Assembly: GCA_002409595.1 (NCBI GenBank)
Contig: DHNQ01000026.1
Location: 1-64,000, forward strand
Length of the DNA: 64,000 nt
Direction of reading: 5' to 3'
From: Dysgonomonas sp. UBA5412
GTDB lineage: Bacteria > Bacteroidota > Bacteroidia > Bacteroidales > Dysgonomonadaceae
Below, piece after piece: positions 16,399-25,797 of the stretch. Below the pieces are notes generated by a model. That model was not told the origin of the DNA, made no database searches, and was given only the letters and a program-made list of their open reading frames with translations. Position 1 is the stretch's first letter. Each line of letters starts with the position of its first letter. The position numbers were made by a program, and so were the translations under genes.

Positions 16399-17286
16399 TT
16401 ATTGCTTACCGCTTGTAGCCACACCCGAATTTATTTTCTTTACGAGTCCTTGCAATACATTGCCCGGTCCTAGTTCGATAAATTCAGTAGCACCGTCAGC
16501 TATCATATGCTCTACCGATTGTGTCCATTTAACGGGAGCAGTCAATTGAGCTACCAGATTAGCCTTGATTACAGTAGGATCTGTCTCGCCCTTTGTCGAT
16601 ACATTTTGATATACCGGACATATAGGAGCATTTATTGTAGTTGTAGCAATAGCTTCCGATAATTCTACCTTTGCAGGTTCCATTAATGGAGAGTGAAATG
16701 CACCGCCAACTTTCAGTTTCAAGGCACGCTTAGCTCCGGCAGCAAGTAGCAACTCACAAGCTTTTTCTATGCCCGCATTAGAACCCGAAATTACGATTTG
16801 TCCCGGACAATTATAGTTTGCCGGCACTACTACCTCATCTGTAATCGAAGCACATATTTCTTCCACTTTGGCATCAGGCAATCCTAATACGGCAGCCATA
16901 GTTGAAGGGTTTAGTTCACATGCTTTCTGCATAGCTAAAGCCCTTTTATATACAAGTTTTAAACCATCTTCGAATGATAATGCGTTTGCAGCAACTAATG
17001 CTGAAAATTCGCCTAATGAGTGACCTGCAACCATGTCGGGTGTAAAGTCAGATCCCATTGTTTTGGCCAATATTACCGAATGAAGGAATATAGCAGGTTG
17101 AGTCACTTTAGTTTGGCGGAGATCTTCGTCTGTACCCGAAAACATCATGTCTGTGATACGAAATCCTAAGATCTCGTTTGCTTTTTCAAACATTTCTTTA
17201 GCCACAGGAGATGTTTCATACAAATCTTTTCCCATTCCTACAAACTGAGCACCTTGCCCCGGAAATACAAATGCTTTCATTTTCAA
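16399..17286 (-). CDS. fabD: Malonyl-CoA:acyl carrier protein transacylase
   Basis: A 295-aa FabD, transferring malonyl from CoA to ACP to start fatty acid elongation. Motifs: FPGQGAQ (residues 8-14), the nucleophile elbow GHSLG with catalytic Ser90, the active-site His in GGAFHSPLM, and the C-terminal ELGPGNVLQGLVKKI. Length is normal (E. coli 309). It stands alone rather than in a fab cluster. A good -7 element lies upstream at 17324-17331. Confidence 0.95.
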   Translation of the reverse strand: MKMKAFVFPGQGAQFVGMGKDLYETSPVAKEMFEKANEILGFRITDMMFSGTDEDLRQTKVTQPAIFLHSVILAKTMGSDFTPDMVAGHSLGEFSALVAANALSFEDGLKLVYKRALAMQKACELNPSTMAAVLGLPDAKVEEICASITDEVVVPANYNCPGQIVISGSNAGIEKACELLLAAGAKRALKLKVGGAFHSPLMEPAKVELSEAIATTTINAPICPVYQNVSTKGETDPTVIKANLVAQLTAPVKWTQSVEHMIADGATEFIELGPGNVLQGLVKKINSGVATSGKQ

Positions 17287-17323
17287 TATTTAATAGTTAA
17301 AATAAGCGATTAAATTCAGCCTG

Positions 17324-17331
17324 CAAAATTA
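17324..17331 (-). promoter_or_regulatory. -7 promoter element of fabD
   Basis: CAAAATTA on + reads TAATTTTG on the minus strand (TAnnTTTG), 38 bp before the fabD start. No -33 element recognised. Confidence 0.5.
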
Positions 17332-17489
17332 GTAAAAATTAATAATATAATATTCGTAAAAGGATAAAATAATGTATCACGATACGTTTTGCTTCGGTTT
17401 AAAGCCCGTTCAGATAGCCTTCGCTTTCGGACTTTAGCAAATTATATTAATAAATACCAATTTAGACTATTTAAAATCTATAAAACACT

Positions 17490-17497
17490 TACCTTTG
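17490..17497 (+). promoter_or_regulatory. -7 promoter element of the RluA-type gene
   Basis: TACCTTTG matches TAnnTTTG, 29 bp before the ATG at 17526. A small perfect 14-bp palindrome (17501-17514) follows it at the expected start of the transcript. Confidence 0.5.
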
Positions 17498-17525
17498 TCG
17501 TCTATTATAATAGATTCTGTTTTAA

Positions 17526-18458
17526 ATGAGAAATACATCGAAGAGAGATACTGTACTTCAAGATCTGAAGGTTGCAGAAAAATGTGAGTTGCTCGATTTC
17601 CTGATAAATAATCAGGTGCGAAAAAGTCGCAATGCTATAAAATCACTACTTGCCCACAAGCAAATAAAAGTAAATGACAAACTTATCACCCAATATGATT
17701 TCGAATTAGCGAAGGGCGATAGAGTGTCTGTCATGAAATTTGATCAATCCCGAAAAGAAAAAAGGCTACAAGGGCTTAAAATTGTATTCGAAGACGACGA
17801 TATTATAGTTGTCGATAAAGAAGCCGGTTTCCTATCCGTATCCACCGATAAAGAAAAAATACGTACCGTATACGGTATGCTCAACGAGTATGTAAAGAAA
17901 AAGAATAAAAAAGCACGCGTATTCGTTCTTCATCGCTTAGACAGAGAAGCATCTGGATTGCTGATATTTGCAAGAAGTGCTGAATTGCAGGAAATGTTTC
18001 AGAAGAATTGGAATTATATTGTAAAGAAATATATTTATACCGCTGTTGTAGAAGGTACTCCCGAGCATGAAAACGGAACAGTTGAATCGTGGTTGACTGA
18101 AAACAAAAACTATGTAATGATGTCTTCATTCACAGATAATGGAGGATTGAACTCTGTGACACACTATAAAGTCGTGAAATCGTTGGGGCGATATTCTCTT
18201 TTAGACTTTGAACTAGAAACCCGAAGAAAAAATCAACTCCGAGTTCAGATGCAGGCAATCGGTAACCCCGTGGTAGGAGATAAGAAATATGGTTCGTCGG
18301 GCAATCCGATCAAACGTGTAGGTTTACACGTTCGTGAGATAGTGTTGAAGCACCCCACTACCGGAGAAATATTGGAATTTAAGAGTACAATACCTAAAGT
18401 AATGCAGCAGCTTGTATCTGCACCCCGAATAAAAAAAGATGAAGAAAACCAGAAATAA
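17526..18458 (+). CDS. RluA-family 23S rRNA/tRNA pseudouridine synthase
   Basis: A 310-aa RNA pseudouridine synthase. An N-terminal S4 RNA-binding domain (about residues 20-75) is followed by the catalytic domain with the RluA motif HRLDREASGL, catalytic Asp139, and the later RKNQLRVQM and GNPVVGDKKYG segments. It converts uridine to pseudouridine in rRNA or tRNA; which position cannot be told, and the family includes RluC, RluD and RluA types. It precedes the XRE-cupin regulator by 9 bp in the same direction and may be co-transcribed. Confidence 0.9.
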   Translation: MRNTSKRDTVLQDLKVAEKCELLDFLINNQVRKSRNAIKSLLAHKQIKVNDKLITQYDFELAKGDRVSVMKFDQSRKEKRLQGLKIVFEDDDIIVVDKEAGFLSVSTDKEKIRTVYGMLNEYVKKKNKKARVFVLHRLDREASGLLIFARSAELQEMFQKNWNYIVKKYIYTAVVEGTPEHENGTVESWLTENKNYVMMSSFTDNGGLNSVTHYKVVKSLGRYSLLDFELETRRKNQLRVQMQAIGNPVVGDKKYGSSGNPIKRVGLHVREIVLKHPTTGEILEFKSTIPKVMQQLVSAPRIKKDEENQK

Positions 18459-18467
18459 ATTTATTAT

Positions 18468-19022
18468 ATGAATTTAGATGTAAAAGAGATAGGTCAGAGA
18501 TTGAAAGGGCTTCGCGAAGCCTTAGATATGACAGCCGAAGAGTTTGCAGCTTCATGTAATATTGAACTGCCTATATATATGGAGTACGAGTCGGGCGAGC
18601 GAGACCTGACTATAAGTGTACTCAAGGGTATTGCAACAAGACATAATGTGGATGTATCGGTGCTAATGTTTGCAGACGAACCTCGTATGAGTAGTTATTT
18701 CTTAACCCGAAAAGGCAAAGGCTTGTCCGTTAAGCGAGTTGAAGATTATAATTATCAGACATTAGCAGGAGGATTTAATAATCGTAAAGCAGAGGTGTTT
18801 GAAGTAACAGTAGAACCCAAAAACGAAGACGTGGAGATACATCACAGCATACATACCGGTCAGGAATTTAATTTGATTCTCGAAGGACGCATGCTAATGC
18901 AAATAAACGGAAAAGACCTGATAATGGAAGAAGGAGATAGTATATACTTCGACTCCAGCTTGCCACATGGCTTGAGAGCCTTAGACAATAAGAAAGTCCG
19001 TTTGATAGTCGTTGTATTATAA
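18468..19022 (+). CDS. XRE-type regulator with C-terminal cupin domain
   Basis: A 184-aa two-domain regulator: an N-terminal helix-turn-helix of the XRE/Cro type (residues ~8-66: IGQRLKGLREALDMTAEEFA...) and a C-terminal cupin barrel (residues ~110-184: HHSIHTGQEFNLILEGRM, EGDSIYFDSSLPHGLRA), which may bind a small ligand or metal. It sits 55 bp before an acyl-CoA synthetase gene, a pairing that suggests it responds to the acid or acyl-CoA that the enzyme handles (inference). Function as activator or repressor is not visible. Confidence 0.88.
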   Translation: MNLDVKEIGQRLKGLREALDMTAEEFAASCNIELPIYMEYESGERDLTISVLKGIATRHNVDVSVLMFADEPRMSSYFLTRKGKGLSVKRVEDYNYQTLAGGFNNRKAEVFEVTVEPKNEDVEIHHSIHTGQEFNLILEGRMLMQINGKDLIMEEGDSIYFDSSLPHGLRALDNKKVRLIVVVL

Positions 19023-19077
19023 ACCCCGATTGCACTTATTCAATATAAGAGATAACCTGATAACTCACAAAATAACT

Positions 19078-20727
19078 ATGTTGGAGAAATTCTTAAAAAA
19101 AATCGACTTTACCTCAACCAAGGATTTTGCCGATAACTATCATGTAACTGTTCCCGAAAATTTTAACTTTGGCTACGATATCGTAGACGAATGGGCAAAA
19201 ACAAATCCCACCAAAAGAGCCATCTGTTGGGCTAATGATCATCACGAACATATTGATTTTACATTTGCCGACATTAAAGAACAGAGCGATAAAGCCGCAT
19301 CCTATTTCCAATCCTTAGGTATTGGCAAAGGTGATATGGTAATGCTTATTTTAAAACGCCGTTACGAATTTTGGTTTGCCATTATCGGATTGCATAAAAT
19401 AGGAGCTGTGGCAATTCCTGCTACACATTTGCTCACAAAAAAAGATATTGTTTACCGCAACAATGCGGCTGATATAAAAGCCATAGTCTGTGTTGATGAT
19501 GAAATTGTACTTCAACATGTAGACGATGCCATGACCGAATCACCCAGTATTAAATTTCGTATTGCGTGCGGAGGTACAGGCAGAGAAGGTTGGCTCGACT
19601 TTCATCAAGGGCTGAATGATGCTAAACCATTTGTCCGTCCGCAGAATGTAAATACTAATAAAGACATAGCTTTATTGTATTTTACATCAGGAACAACCGG
19701 CGAACCTAAGATGGTAATCCACGACTTTGCATACCCTTTAGGTCATATTGTAACAGCTAAATATTGGCACAATCTGAATGAAGATAGCCTTCATCTTACA
19801 GTTGCCGACACCGGATGGGCTAAGGCAGTATGGGGTAAATTGTACGGACAATGGATAGTAGGTGCAGCAGTAATGGTTTACGACCATGAGAAATTTACAC
19901 CCGAAGCCATGCTTCGCCTGATCGAAAATTATAAAGTAACATCATTTTGTGCCCCTCCGACAGTCTTTCGTTTTATGATACGGGAAGACCTTTCTAAATT
20001 TGATTTATCTTCTCTCAAATATGCGACTACTGCAGGAGAAGCTTTGAATCCGTCGGTATATGAAGCCTTCTATAAAGGTACCGGCATTAAGATGATGGAA
20101 GCATTTGGGCAAACGGAAACTACTCCTACCATTGTAACTTTCCCTTGGATGAAACCCAAGCCAGGAGCAATGGGAGTCCCCAATCCTGCTTATGATATGG
20201 ATCTTATAGCTACCGATGGACGGTCGGTAGAAGATGGAGAAGTCGGTGAAGTTGTCATTCGTACCGATAGATGGAGACCCTTAGGCTTATTTATGGGATA
20301 TTATCGCGATGAGAGATTAACAAAACAAGTCTATTACGATAATATTTATCATACGGGAGATATGGCTTGGCGCGACGAGGACGGATATTATTGGTTTGTC
20401 GGACGTAGCGACGATGTCATAAAAAGTTCAGGATACCGTATCGGACCATTTGAGGTTGAAAGTGCATTGATGACTCATCCCGCAGTGGTAGAATGTGCTA
20501 TAACCGGAGTGCCGGACGAAATAAGAGGTCAGGTTGTAAAAGCCACAGTTGTATTGGCAAAAGAATATAGAGATATTGCTAATGATCACCTTAAACATGA
20601 TATTCAGAATCATGTCAAAAATGTGACAGCTCCTTATAAATATCCTCGTATAATTGAGTTTGTGGACGAACTTCCTAAAACAATAAGCGGTAAAATAAAG
20701 AGAGCCGATATAAGAAAACAACAATAA
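19078..20727 (+). CDS. AMP-forming acyl-CoA synthetase (acetyl/medium-chain type)
   Basis: A 549-aa member of the ANL superfamily that activates a carboxylic acid to acyl-AMP and then acyl-CoA. Motifs: A3 loop YFTSGTTGEPKMV, A5 MEAFGQTETTP, A7 YHTGD, A8 hinge region GRSDDVIKSSGYRIGPFEVE, and the A10 lysine in PKTISGKIKR at the C-terminus. I chose ATG 19078 because the longer reading frame to 19012 overlaps the upstream gene. The closest pattern is the medium-chain/acetyl-CoA synthetase-like group; the acid is unknown. It is probably co-transcribed with the XRE-cupin regulator. Confidence 0.9.
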   Translation: MLEKFLKKIDFTSTKDFADNYHVTVPENFNFGYDIVDEWAKTNPTKRAICWANDHHEHIDFTFADIKEQSDKAASYFQSLGIGKGDMVMLILKRRYEFWFAIIGLHKIGAVAIPATHLLTKKDIVYRNNAADIKAIVCVDDEIVLQHVDDAMTESPSIKFRIACGGTGREGWLDFHQGLNDAKPFVRPQNVNTNKDIALLYFTSGTTGEPKMVIHDFAYPLGHIVTAKYWHNLNEDSLHLTVADTGWAKAVWGKLYGQWIVGAAVMVYDHEKFTPEAMLRLIENYKVTSFCAPPTVFRFMIREDLSKFDLSSLKYATTAGEALNPSVYEAFYKGTGIKMMEAFGQTETTPTIVTFPWMKPKPGAMGVPNPAYDMDLIATDGRSVEDGEVGEVVIRTDRWRPLGLFMGYYRDERLTKQVYYDNIYHTGDMAWRDEDGYYWFVGRSDDVIKSSGYRIGPFEVESALMTHPAVVECAITGVPDEIRGQVVKATVVLAKEYRDIANDHLKHDIQNHVKNVTAPYKYPRIIEFVDELPKTISGKIKRADIRKQQ

Positions 20728-20858
20728 AAAAAACGGGTGTCAAATATACTGAATAGCGAATTTATGTTTTGTCATATTTAAAGAGATTAGCATAGTATCA
20801 GATCGTTCTGTCAGCATATTTTATTATATTTTATTATGATTTGTAAAGAATAAAAGAT

Positions 20859-20866
20859 TATATTTG
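20859..20866 (+). promoter_or_regulatory. -7 promoter element of secDF
   Basis: TATATTTG matches TAnnTTTG; a TTTG lies at 20840-20843 but only 15 bp away, shorter than the usual 19-21. The leader would be about 125 nt. No gene lies in 20728-21000. Confidence 0.5.
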
Positions 20867-21000
20867 CACGCCTTAAAGTGTGTGTATGTCTCAGTTAAAC
20901 CTCATTTTGGTAAAAGAGGGTGTGAGATATATGCGTATTTTATTTATTTTGAATGAAATAGAAATAAATATTAAGTAAATAACAAAAAGTAAAATCTAAA

Positions 21001-23976
21001 ATGCAAAACAAAGGATTTGTAATTACATTTTCCATTCTGCTGACTTTGGTTTGTCTTTTTTATCTGTCATTTACATTTGTAACAAGAAGTTATGATAATA
21101 AAGCAGATGAATATGCAACAGCCTACGCTTTAGCAAATGCAAAAGGTGATCAATTACTACAAGATGAGTTGTATAACAAACAATACACTCACTACCTTGA
21201 TTCTATGTCTACTGAAAAAGTTTGGATGTCTTTTTCTTGGTTAGGAGCAGAAAATTTAGGATATACCCTAAAAGATTGCCGTGAGAAAGAAATAGGACTA
21301 GGACTAGACCTTAAAGGTGGTATGAGTGTCGTTGTAGAAGTAGATGCTAGTGCCGTATTACGCTCATTGGGAGATCCCGATAACGAAGCGTTTGATAATG
21401 CTCTGAAAGAAGCTTCAGAAGAAAACCGTAAAGGTAGTAATCGCGATTATATCACTATTTTCGTAGAAAAATTCAAAAAAGCTAACGGCAATGATAAGTT
21501 AGCCCCGATATTCAGTACAAAACTAGGAGATCAGATTCTTCCAACCGACAAAGATGATAAAGTAGTCGGAGTATTAAGAACCGAACTTCAAAGTGTTGCT
21601 GATAACTCATTCAATGTACTTCGTACACGTATAGACCGTTTTGGTGTTGTTGCTCCGAATATCCAAAAGTTGGATAATAGAGCAGAACGTATAATGATCG
21701 AACTACCGGGTATTAAAGAACCTGAGCGTGTAAGAAAATTATTGCAAGGTAGCGCAAATCTTGAATTTTGGAAAACTTATAATATTGGTGAAATACAAGG
21801 ATATTTAAATGCTTTGAACGAGCGCTCTAAAGAAGCTTTGGCTGCGAATAATGCTCCATCAACAGATACTACTGCTGTGGTAAGTGATTCGCTAAAAGTT
21901 GAAGACAATCAGAACTTAGGGTTTAACAAAGCATTCTTGGATAACTTTGTGCATGGAGGTATGGGTGCTATCGTCGGTGTTGTTCATAAAAATGATACTG
22001 CTGCTGTTAATGCCATTCTTAACAGATATAAAGATGCATATCCTACTGACTTAAAATTTGCTTGGGGTTTCAAAGCAGAAGACGTAAAAGAAACTCAAAT
22101 TACACTTTATGCTCTTCGTGGAGATGGAATCAAAAAAGGTCCGGCTCTGGATGGAGAAGTTGTGATTTCGGCTAAAGCTGACCAATCTCAAAGAAGTGCA
22201 GCTTGGGAAGTTGATATGCAAATGAACTCTATCGGTACACAACGTTGGGCTGCTATTACAGGTGCAGAGAAGGGTAGAAGTATTGCTATCGTTCTTGACG
22301 GATCTGTATATTCAGCACCTAATGTAAATGACCGCATCGAGGGTGGACGTTCTCAGATAACAGGAAACTTTACGCCGGAAGATGCAAAAGACTTAGAGAA
22401 TGTATTGAAGTCCGGTAAAATGAAAGCCGGTGTACATATTGTACAAGAAGATATTGTAGGTCCGTCATTAGGACAAGAAGCTATTCAGGCAGGGATTGTA
22501 TCTTTCCTACTTGCATTAGTCTTATTGATGATTTACATCTGTTTAGTGTATGGCTTGGTACCAGGTGTTATTGCAAACGTTGCTGTATTAGTCAATCTGT
22601 TCTTCACGGTTGGTATTCTTGCGGCCTTTGGGGCGGTAATGACCCTACCGGGTATAACGGGGCTTGTGCTTGCTCTTGCGCTTGCAGTCGATGCTAACGT
22701 ATTGGTGTATGAACGTACGAAAGAAGAACTTCGTGCAGGTAAAAATGTAAAAGTAGCTGTTGTTGATGGTTACAAACATGCTTTCTCTGCTATCTTTGAT
22801 GGTCACGCATCGCAGGTAATCACTGCTATTATCCTTGCATATTTCGGTACAGGACCTATTCAAGGGTTTGCGACTACTTTGATTATCGGTATCGTAGCTT
22901 CGTTTATAACAAACGTGTTCCTTACTCGTATATTCTATGAATATATGCTAGATAAAGGTCACTTCAGAAATCTTACATTTACGACTCCTTTCTCCAGAAA
23001 ATTATTTGTTGATACACACATCAACTTCTTAGGAATGACTAGGAAAATTGTAATTTTCTCAACCATATTGATTTTAGCAGGTGTTGCCTCTCTATTCATC
23101 AATGGTTTGAACGGTGGTATTGACTTTACCGGTGGACGTAACTATCTGGTACGTTTCGATAAGAATGTAAATGCCGATGACGTAGAAAAAGTTTTAGTTC
23201 CTGAATTCCAAGGTTCTACTGTCCTTGTTTTAACTAGTGGTTCGGCAAGTCAGTCTTCAACTACTAGTCAGGTACGTATCACTACTAACTATAAGATTGA
23301 AGAAGCTACAGATGAGGTAGAAGCAGAAATCAGAACAAAAATGACTAATGCTTTAGCTGCTCAGGGCTTTATCGAAAAAGGAACAACAATAGATAACTAT
23401 ATACAAAGTTCTCAACGCGTAGGTCCTAGTGTGGCAGACGATTTGAAATCTGCTGCAACCATCGCGGTCTTGATAGCTGTAGTTTGTATGGCATTGTATA
23501 TCTTACTTCGTTTCCGTGATGTGGCCTTCTCTATCGGTACATTTATTGCTGTAGCTCACGATGCTATAATGGTTATTATCCTATATTCATTGCTATATAA
23601 GATTATGCCATTCTCTATGGAGATTGACCAGTCGTTTATCGCTGCGATATTGACAGTTGTCGGATACTCTATCAATGACAAAGTTGTGATCTTTGACCGT
23701 ATTCGTGAAATCAGAAATACATATCCGAAACGTAATATAACCGAAACTATCAACGAGGCTCTAAACTCAACGTTAGGACGTACAATCAATACATCATTAA
23801 GTACTTTGATCGTTATTCTTTGTATCTTCCTCTTGGGAGGTGATACTATCCGTAGTTTCACATTCGCCATCTTCATCGGTATTATTATCGGTACATATTC
23901 ATCAGTTTTTGTAGCTACTCCGATTGCATGGACAATCTTTAAAAAAGAAGCTTCAAAGAAGAAAGAAGTACAATAA
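21001..23976 (+). CDS. secDF: SecDF fusion, protein translocase accessory subunit
   Basis: A 991-aa fusion of SecD and SecF, the proton-driven membrane protein that helps pull exported proteins from SecYEG. The SecD half has a first membrane helix (residues 5-27), the D1 motif GLGLDLKGGMSV, a large periplasmic region with FNVLRTRIDRFGV and ELPGIKEPERV, and five membrane helices (from ~residue 495, SFLLALVLLMIYI, including ALAVDANVLVYER). The SecF half begins at about 675 with GLNGGIDFTGGRNYLV and has GYSINDKVVIFDRIRE. Fused SecDF is usual in Bacteroidetes. It has its own promoter and terminator. Confidence 0.97.
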   Translation: MQNKGFVITFSILLTLVCLFYLSFTFVTRSYDNKADEYATAYALANAKGDQLLQDELYNKQYTHYLDSMSTEKVWMSFSWLGAENLGYTLKDCREKEIGLGLDLKGGMSVVVEVDASAVLRSLGDPDNEAFDNALKEASEENRKGSNRDYITIFVEKFKKANGNDKLAPIFSTKLGDQILPTDKDDKVVGVLRTELQSVADNSFNVLRTRIDRFGVVAPNIQKLDNRAERIMIELPGIKEPERVRKLLQGSANLEFWKTYNIGEIQGYLNALNERSKEALAANNAPSTDTTAVVSDSLKVEDNQNLGFNKAFLDNFVHGGMGAIVGVVHKNDTAAVNAILNRYKDAYPTDLKFAWGFKAEDVKETQITLYALRGDGIKKGPALDGEVVISAKADQSQRSAAWEVDMQMNSIGTQRWAAITGAEKGRSIAIVLDGSVYSAPNVNDRIEGGRSQITGNFTPEDAKDLENVLKSGKMKAGVHIVQEDIVGPSLGQEAIQAGIVSFLLALVLLMIYICLVYGLVPGVIANVAVLVNLFFTVGILAAFGAVMTLPGITGLVLALALAVDANVLVYERTKEELRAGKNVKVAVVDGYKHAFSAIFDGHASQVITAIILAYFGTGPIQGFATTLIIGIVASFITNVFLTRIFYEYMLDKGHFRNLTFTTPFSRKLFVDTHINFLGMTRKIVIFSTILILAGVASLFINGLNGGIDFTGGRNYLVRFDKNVNADDVEKVLVPEFQGSTVLVLTSGSASQSSTTSQVRITTNYKIEEATDEVEAEIRTKMTNALAAQGFIEKGTTIDNYIQSSQRVGPSVADDLKSAATIAVLIAVVCMALYILLRFRDVAFSIGTFIAVAHDAIMVIILYSLLYKIMPFSMEIDQSFIAAILTVVGYSINDKVVIFDRIREIRNTYPKRNITETINEALNSTLGRTINTSLSTLIVILCIFLLGGDTIRSFTFAIFIGIIIGTYSSVFVATPIAWTIFKKEASKKKEVQ

Positions 23977-24007
23977 ATTCTAAATAAAACTTAGACTTTT
24001 AAATAGT

Positions 24008-24045
24008 AGTGGGAGGTAATCATAACGATTACCTCCTACTTTTTA
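24008..24045 (+). terminator. Rho-independent terminator of secDF
   Basis: 14-bp stem 24008-24021 / 24027-24040 (one G-T pair), 5-nt loop, followed by TTTTT on the + strand, 32 bp after the secDF stop. Confidence 0.85.
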
Positions 24046-24072
24046 TTATATAAATCCGTTGTAGTGTTTATG

Positions 24073-24109
24073 GAAAAAAAGAGACTATCAGTTGTATCTG
24101 ATAGTCTCT
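24073..24109 (-). terminator. Rho-independent terminator of dnaB
   Basis: Perfect 12-bp stem 24080-24091 / 24098-24109 with a 6-nt loop, followed by seven T on the minus strand (A run 24073-24079). Confidence 0.85.
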
Positions 24110-24144
24110 TCTATAATAATTCTGTATATCTTTAATTGTTAAGT

Positions 24145-25668
24145 CTAGAAAGGAACAAAATCATTTCCTGAACCTTGCATAGGTTGGAAATCTTGTCCTG
24201 AAGTAGGAGGTGCTCCCGAATTAATTTTCGAAGTGAAATTTTGTCCTGCCCCAAAATTATAATCATCATCAATATTTTGGAAACGGGCAAATTCGCTTTT
24301 AAAGCGTAGCAATACATCACCTGTTGCCCCGTTACGATGTTTTGCAATAATTATTTCGGCAAGTCCGATCAATGAATTTCCTTTTTCGTCTTCCAATATT
24401 TTATAATATTCGGGGCGATGTATAAAGCAAACCATATCGGCATCTTGCTCAATAGCTCCCGATTCACGTAGGTCGGATAGTTGCGGGCGTTTACCTTCCG
24501 CGCCGGCACGTCCTTCCACACCACGATTAAGCTGAGATAGTGCTATGATTGGTATGTTCAACTCTTTTGCCAAACCTTTTAATGATCGTGAAATCATACT
24601 CACCTCTTGTTCACGGCTACCGTATTGCATTCCGCTGGCATTCATCAACTGAAGGTAGTCGATAATAATCATTTTCACCCCATGTTCACGAACAAGTCTA
24701 CGGGCTTTTGTTCTCAATTCAAATACGGATAAACTTGGTGTATCGTCAATGAATAAAGGGGCGTCGTACAATTCTTTTATTTTAAAATCTAGTTGTTCCC
24801 ATTCGTAGGGCAATAGCTGACCATTCTTTATCTTCTCGCCAGGTATCTCGCATGTATTTACAATCAGACGATTGACCAACTGTACGTTCGACATTTCGAG
24901 AGAGAATAAGGCAATGGGGTAATTATATGATACAGCCATGTTTTTGGCCATAGAGAGTACAAAGGCTGTCTTTCCCATCGCAGGACGTGCGGCAATAATA
25001 ACAAGGTCTGAATTTTGCCAACCCGATGTTATTTTGTCCAACTCGTTAAATCCTGTTTGCAGTCCGCTTAATCCTTCCGGTCGGTTTGCCGCTATTTCCA
25101 ATAGGTTTAAAGCCTCTTTTATGACCGGATTGATTTGGGTAACGTCTTTCTTTACATTTCCTTGAGATATTTCAAAAAGTTTGCTCTCAGCTTCTTGCAT
25201 CAAGTCGTCCACGTCTGAAGTCTCGTCAAAAGCTTTATTGGTAACGTTAGACGAGAATGAGATCAGCTCTCTTGCCAGATATTTCTGTGCTATGATACGG
25301 GCGTGAAACTCTATGTGTGCAGCCGAAGCCACTTTTTCGGTCAATTGAGCAATATATACAGGACCTCCGACAGTCTCCAATTCTCCATCTTTCTTTAGTT
25401 GCTCTACAACTGTCAGCATATCAATTGGTGCTTGCCTTACAGCCAGATCAACTATTGCTCTGTATATTATCTGGTGTATGTTGTCGTAGAAACTGTCCGG
25501 TTTTAATATATCACTAACAAGAGAATAGGCATCTTTTTCGAGCATCAATGCTCCGAGAATGGCTTCTTCCAATTCTCTGGCTTGAGGCTGTATTCTGCCT
25601 ATGTCCGGTAATAGATTGTTTTCTTTAGGCTTTCTTCGCCCTTGATTTCTATTATTTGTGTCGGCCAT
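24145..25668 (-). CDS. dnaB: Replicative DNA helicase
   Basis: A 507-aa DnaB, the hexameric helicase that unwinds DNA at the replication fork. N-terminal domain: PQARELEEAILGALM (residues 28-42); RecA-like domain: Walker A ARPAMGKT (227-234), H1a SLEMS, Walker B MIIIDYLQLM, the ALSQLNRGVE and SDLRESGAIEQDAD motifs. No intein is present. A Gly/Pro-rich C-terminal tail (QGSGNDFVPF) is typical of Bacteroidetes. It stands alone with its own promoter and terminator. Confidence 0.97.
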   Translation of the reverse strand: MADTNNRNQGRRKPKENNLLPDIGRIQPQARELEEAILGALMLEKDAYSLVSDILKPDSFYDNIHQIIYRAIVDLAVRQAPIDMLTVVEQLKKDGELETVGGPVYIAQLTEKVASAAHIEFHARIIAQKYLARELISFSSNVTNKAFDETSDVDDLMQEAESKLFEISQGNVKKDVTQINPVIKEALNLLEIAANRPEGLSGLQTGFNELDKITSGWQNSDLVIIAARPAMGKTAFVLSMAKNMAVSYNYPIALFSLEMSNVQLVNRLIVNTCEIPGEKIKNGQLLPYEWEQLDFKIKELYDAPLFIDDTPSLSVFELRTKARRLVREHGVKMIIIDYLQLMNASGMQYGSREQEVSMISRSLKGLAKELNIPIIALSQLNRGVEGRAGAEGKRPQLSDLRESGAIEQDADMVCFIHRPEYYKILEDEKGNSLIGLAEIIIAKHRNGATGDVLLRFKSEFARFQNIDDDYNFGAGQNFTSKINSGAPPTSGQDFQPMQGSGNDFVPF

Positions 25669-25696
25669 TACTTTAATATGTCTTCAATTTTTTATT

Positions 25697-25704
25697 CAAA
25701 GATA
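25697..25704 (-). promoter_or_regulatory. -7 promoter element of dnaB
   Basis: CAAAGATA on + reads TATCTTTG on the minus strand (TAnnTTTG), 29 bp before the dnaB start. Confidence 0.5.
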
Positions 25705-25797
25705 AAATAAATAATGCTCGTAGGCTATTTAAGTTATGAACAATGGTGTTAATAACTCAATTGTATAGAGCGGAGAGCAAGAGTCTGAAAAGCTTTT

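Noticed and set aside
19012..19077. Longer start of the acyl-CoA synthetase
   Set aside because: It overlaps the end of the XRE-cupin gene; ATG 19078 is better placed and begins the usual family sequence.
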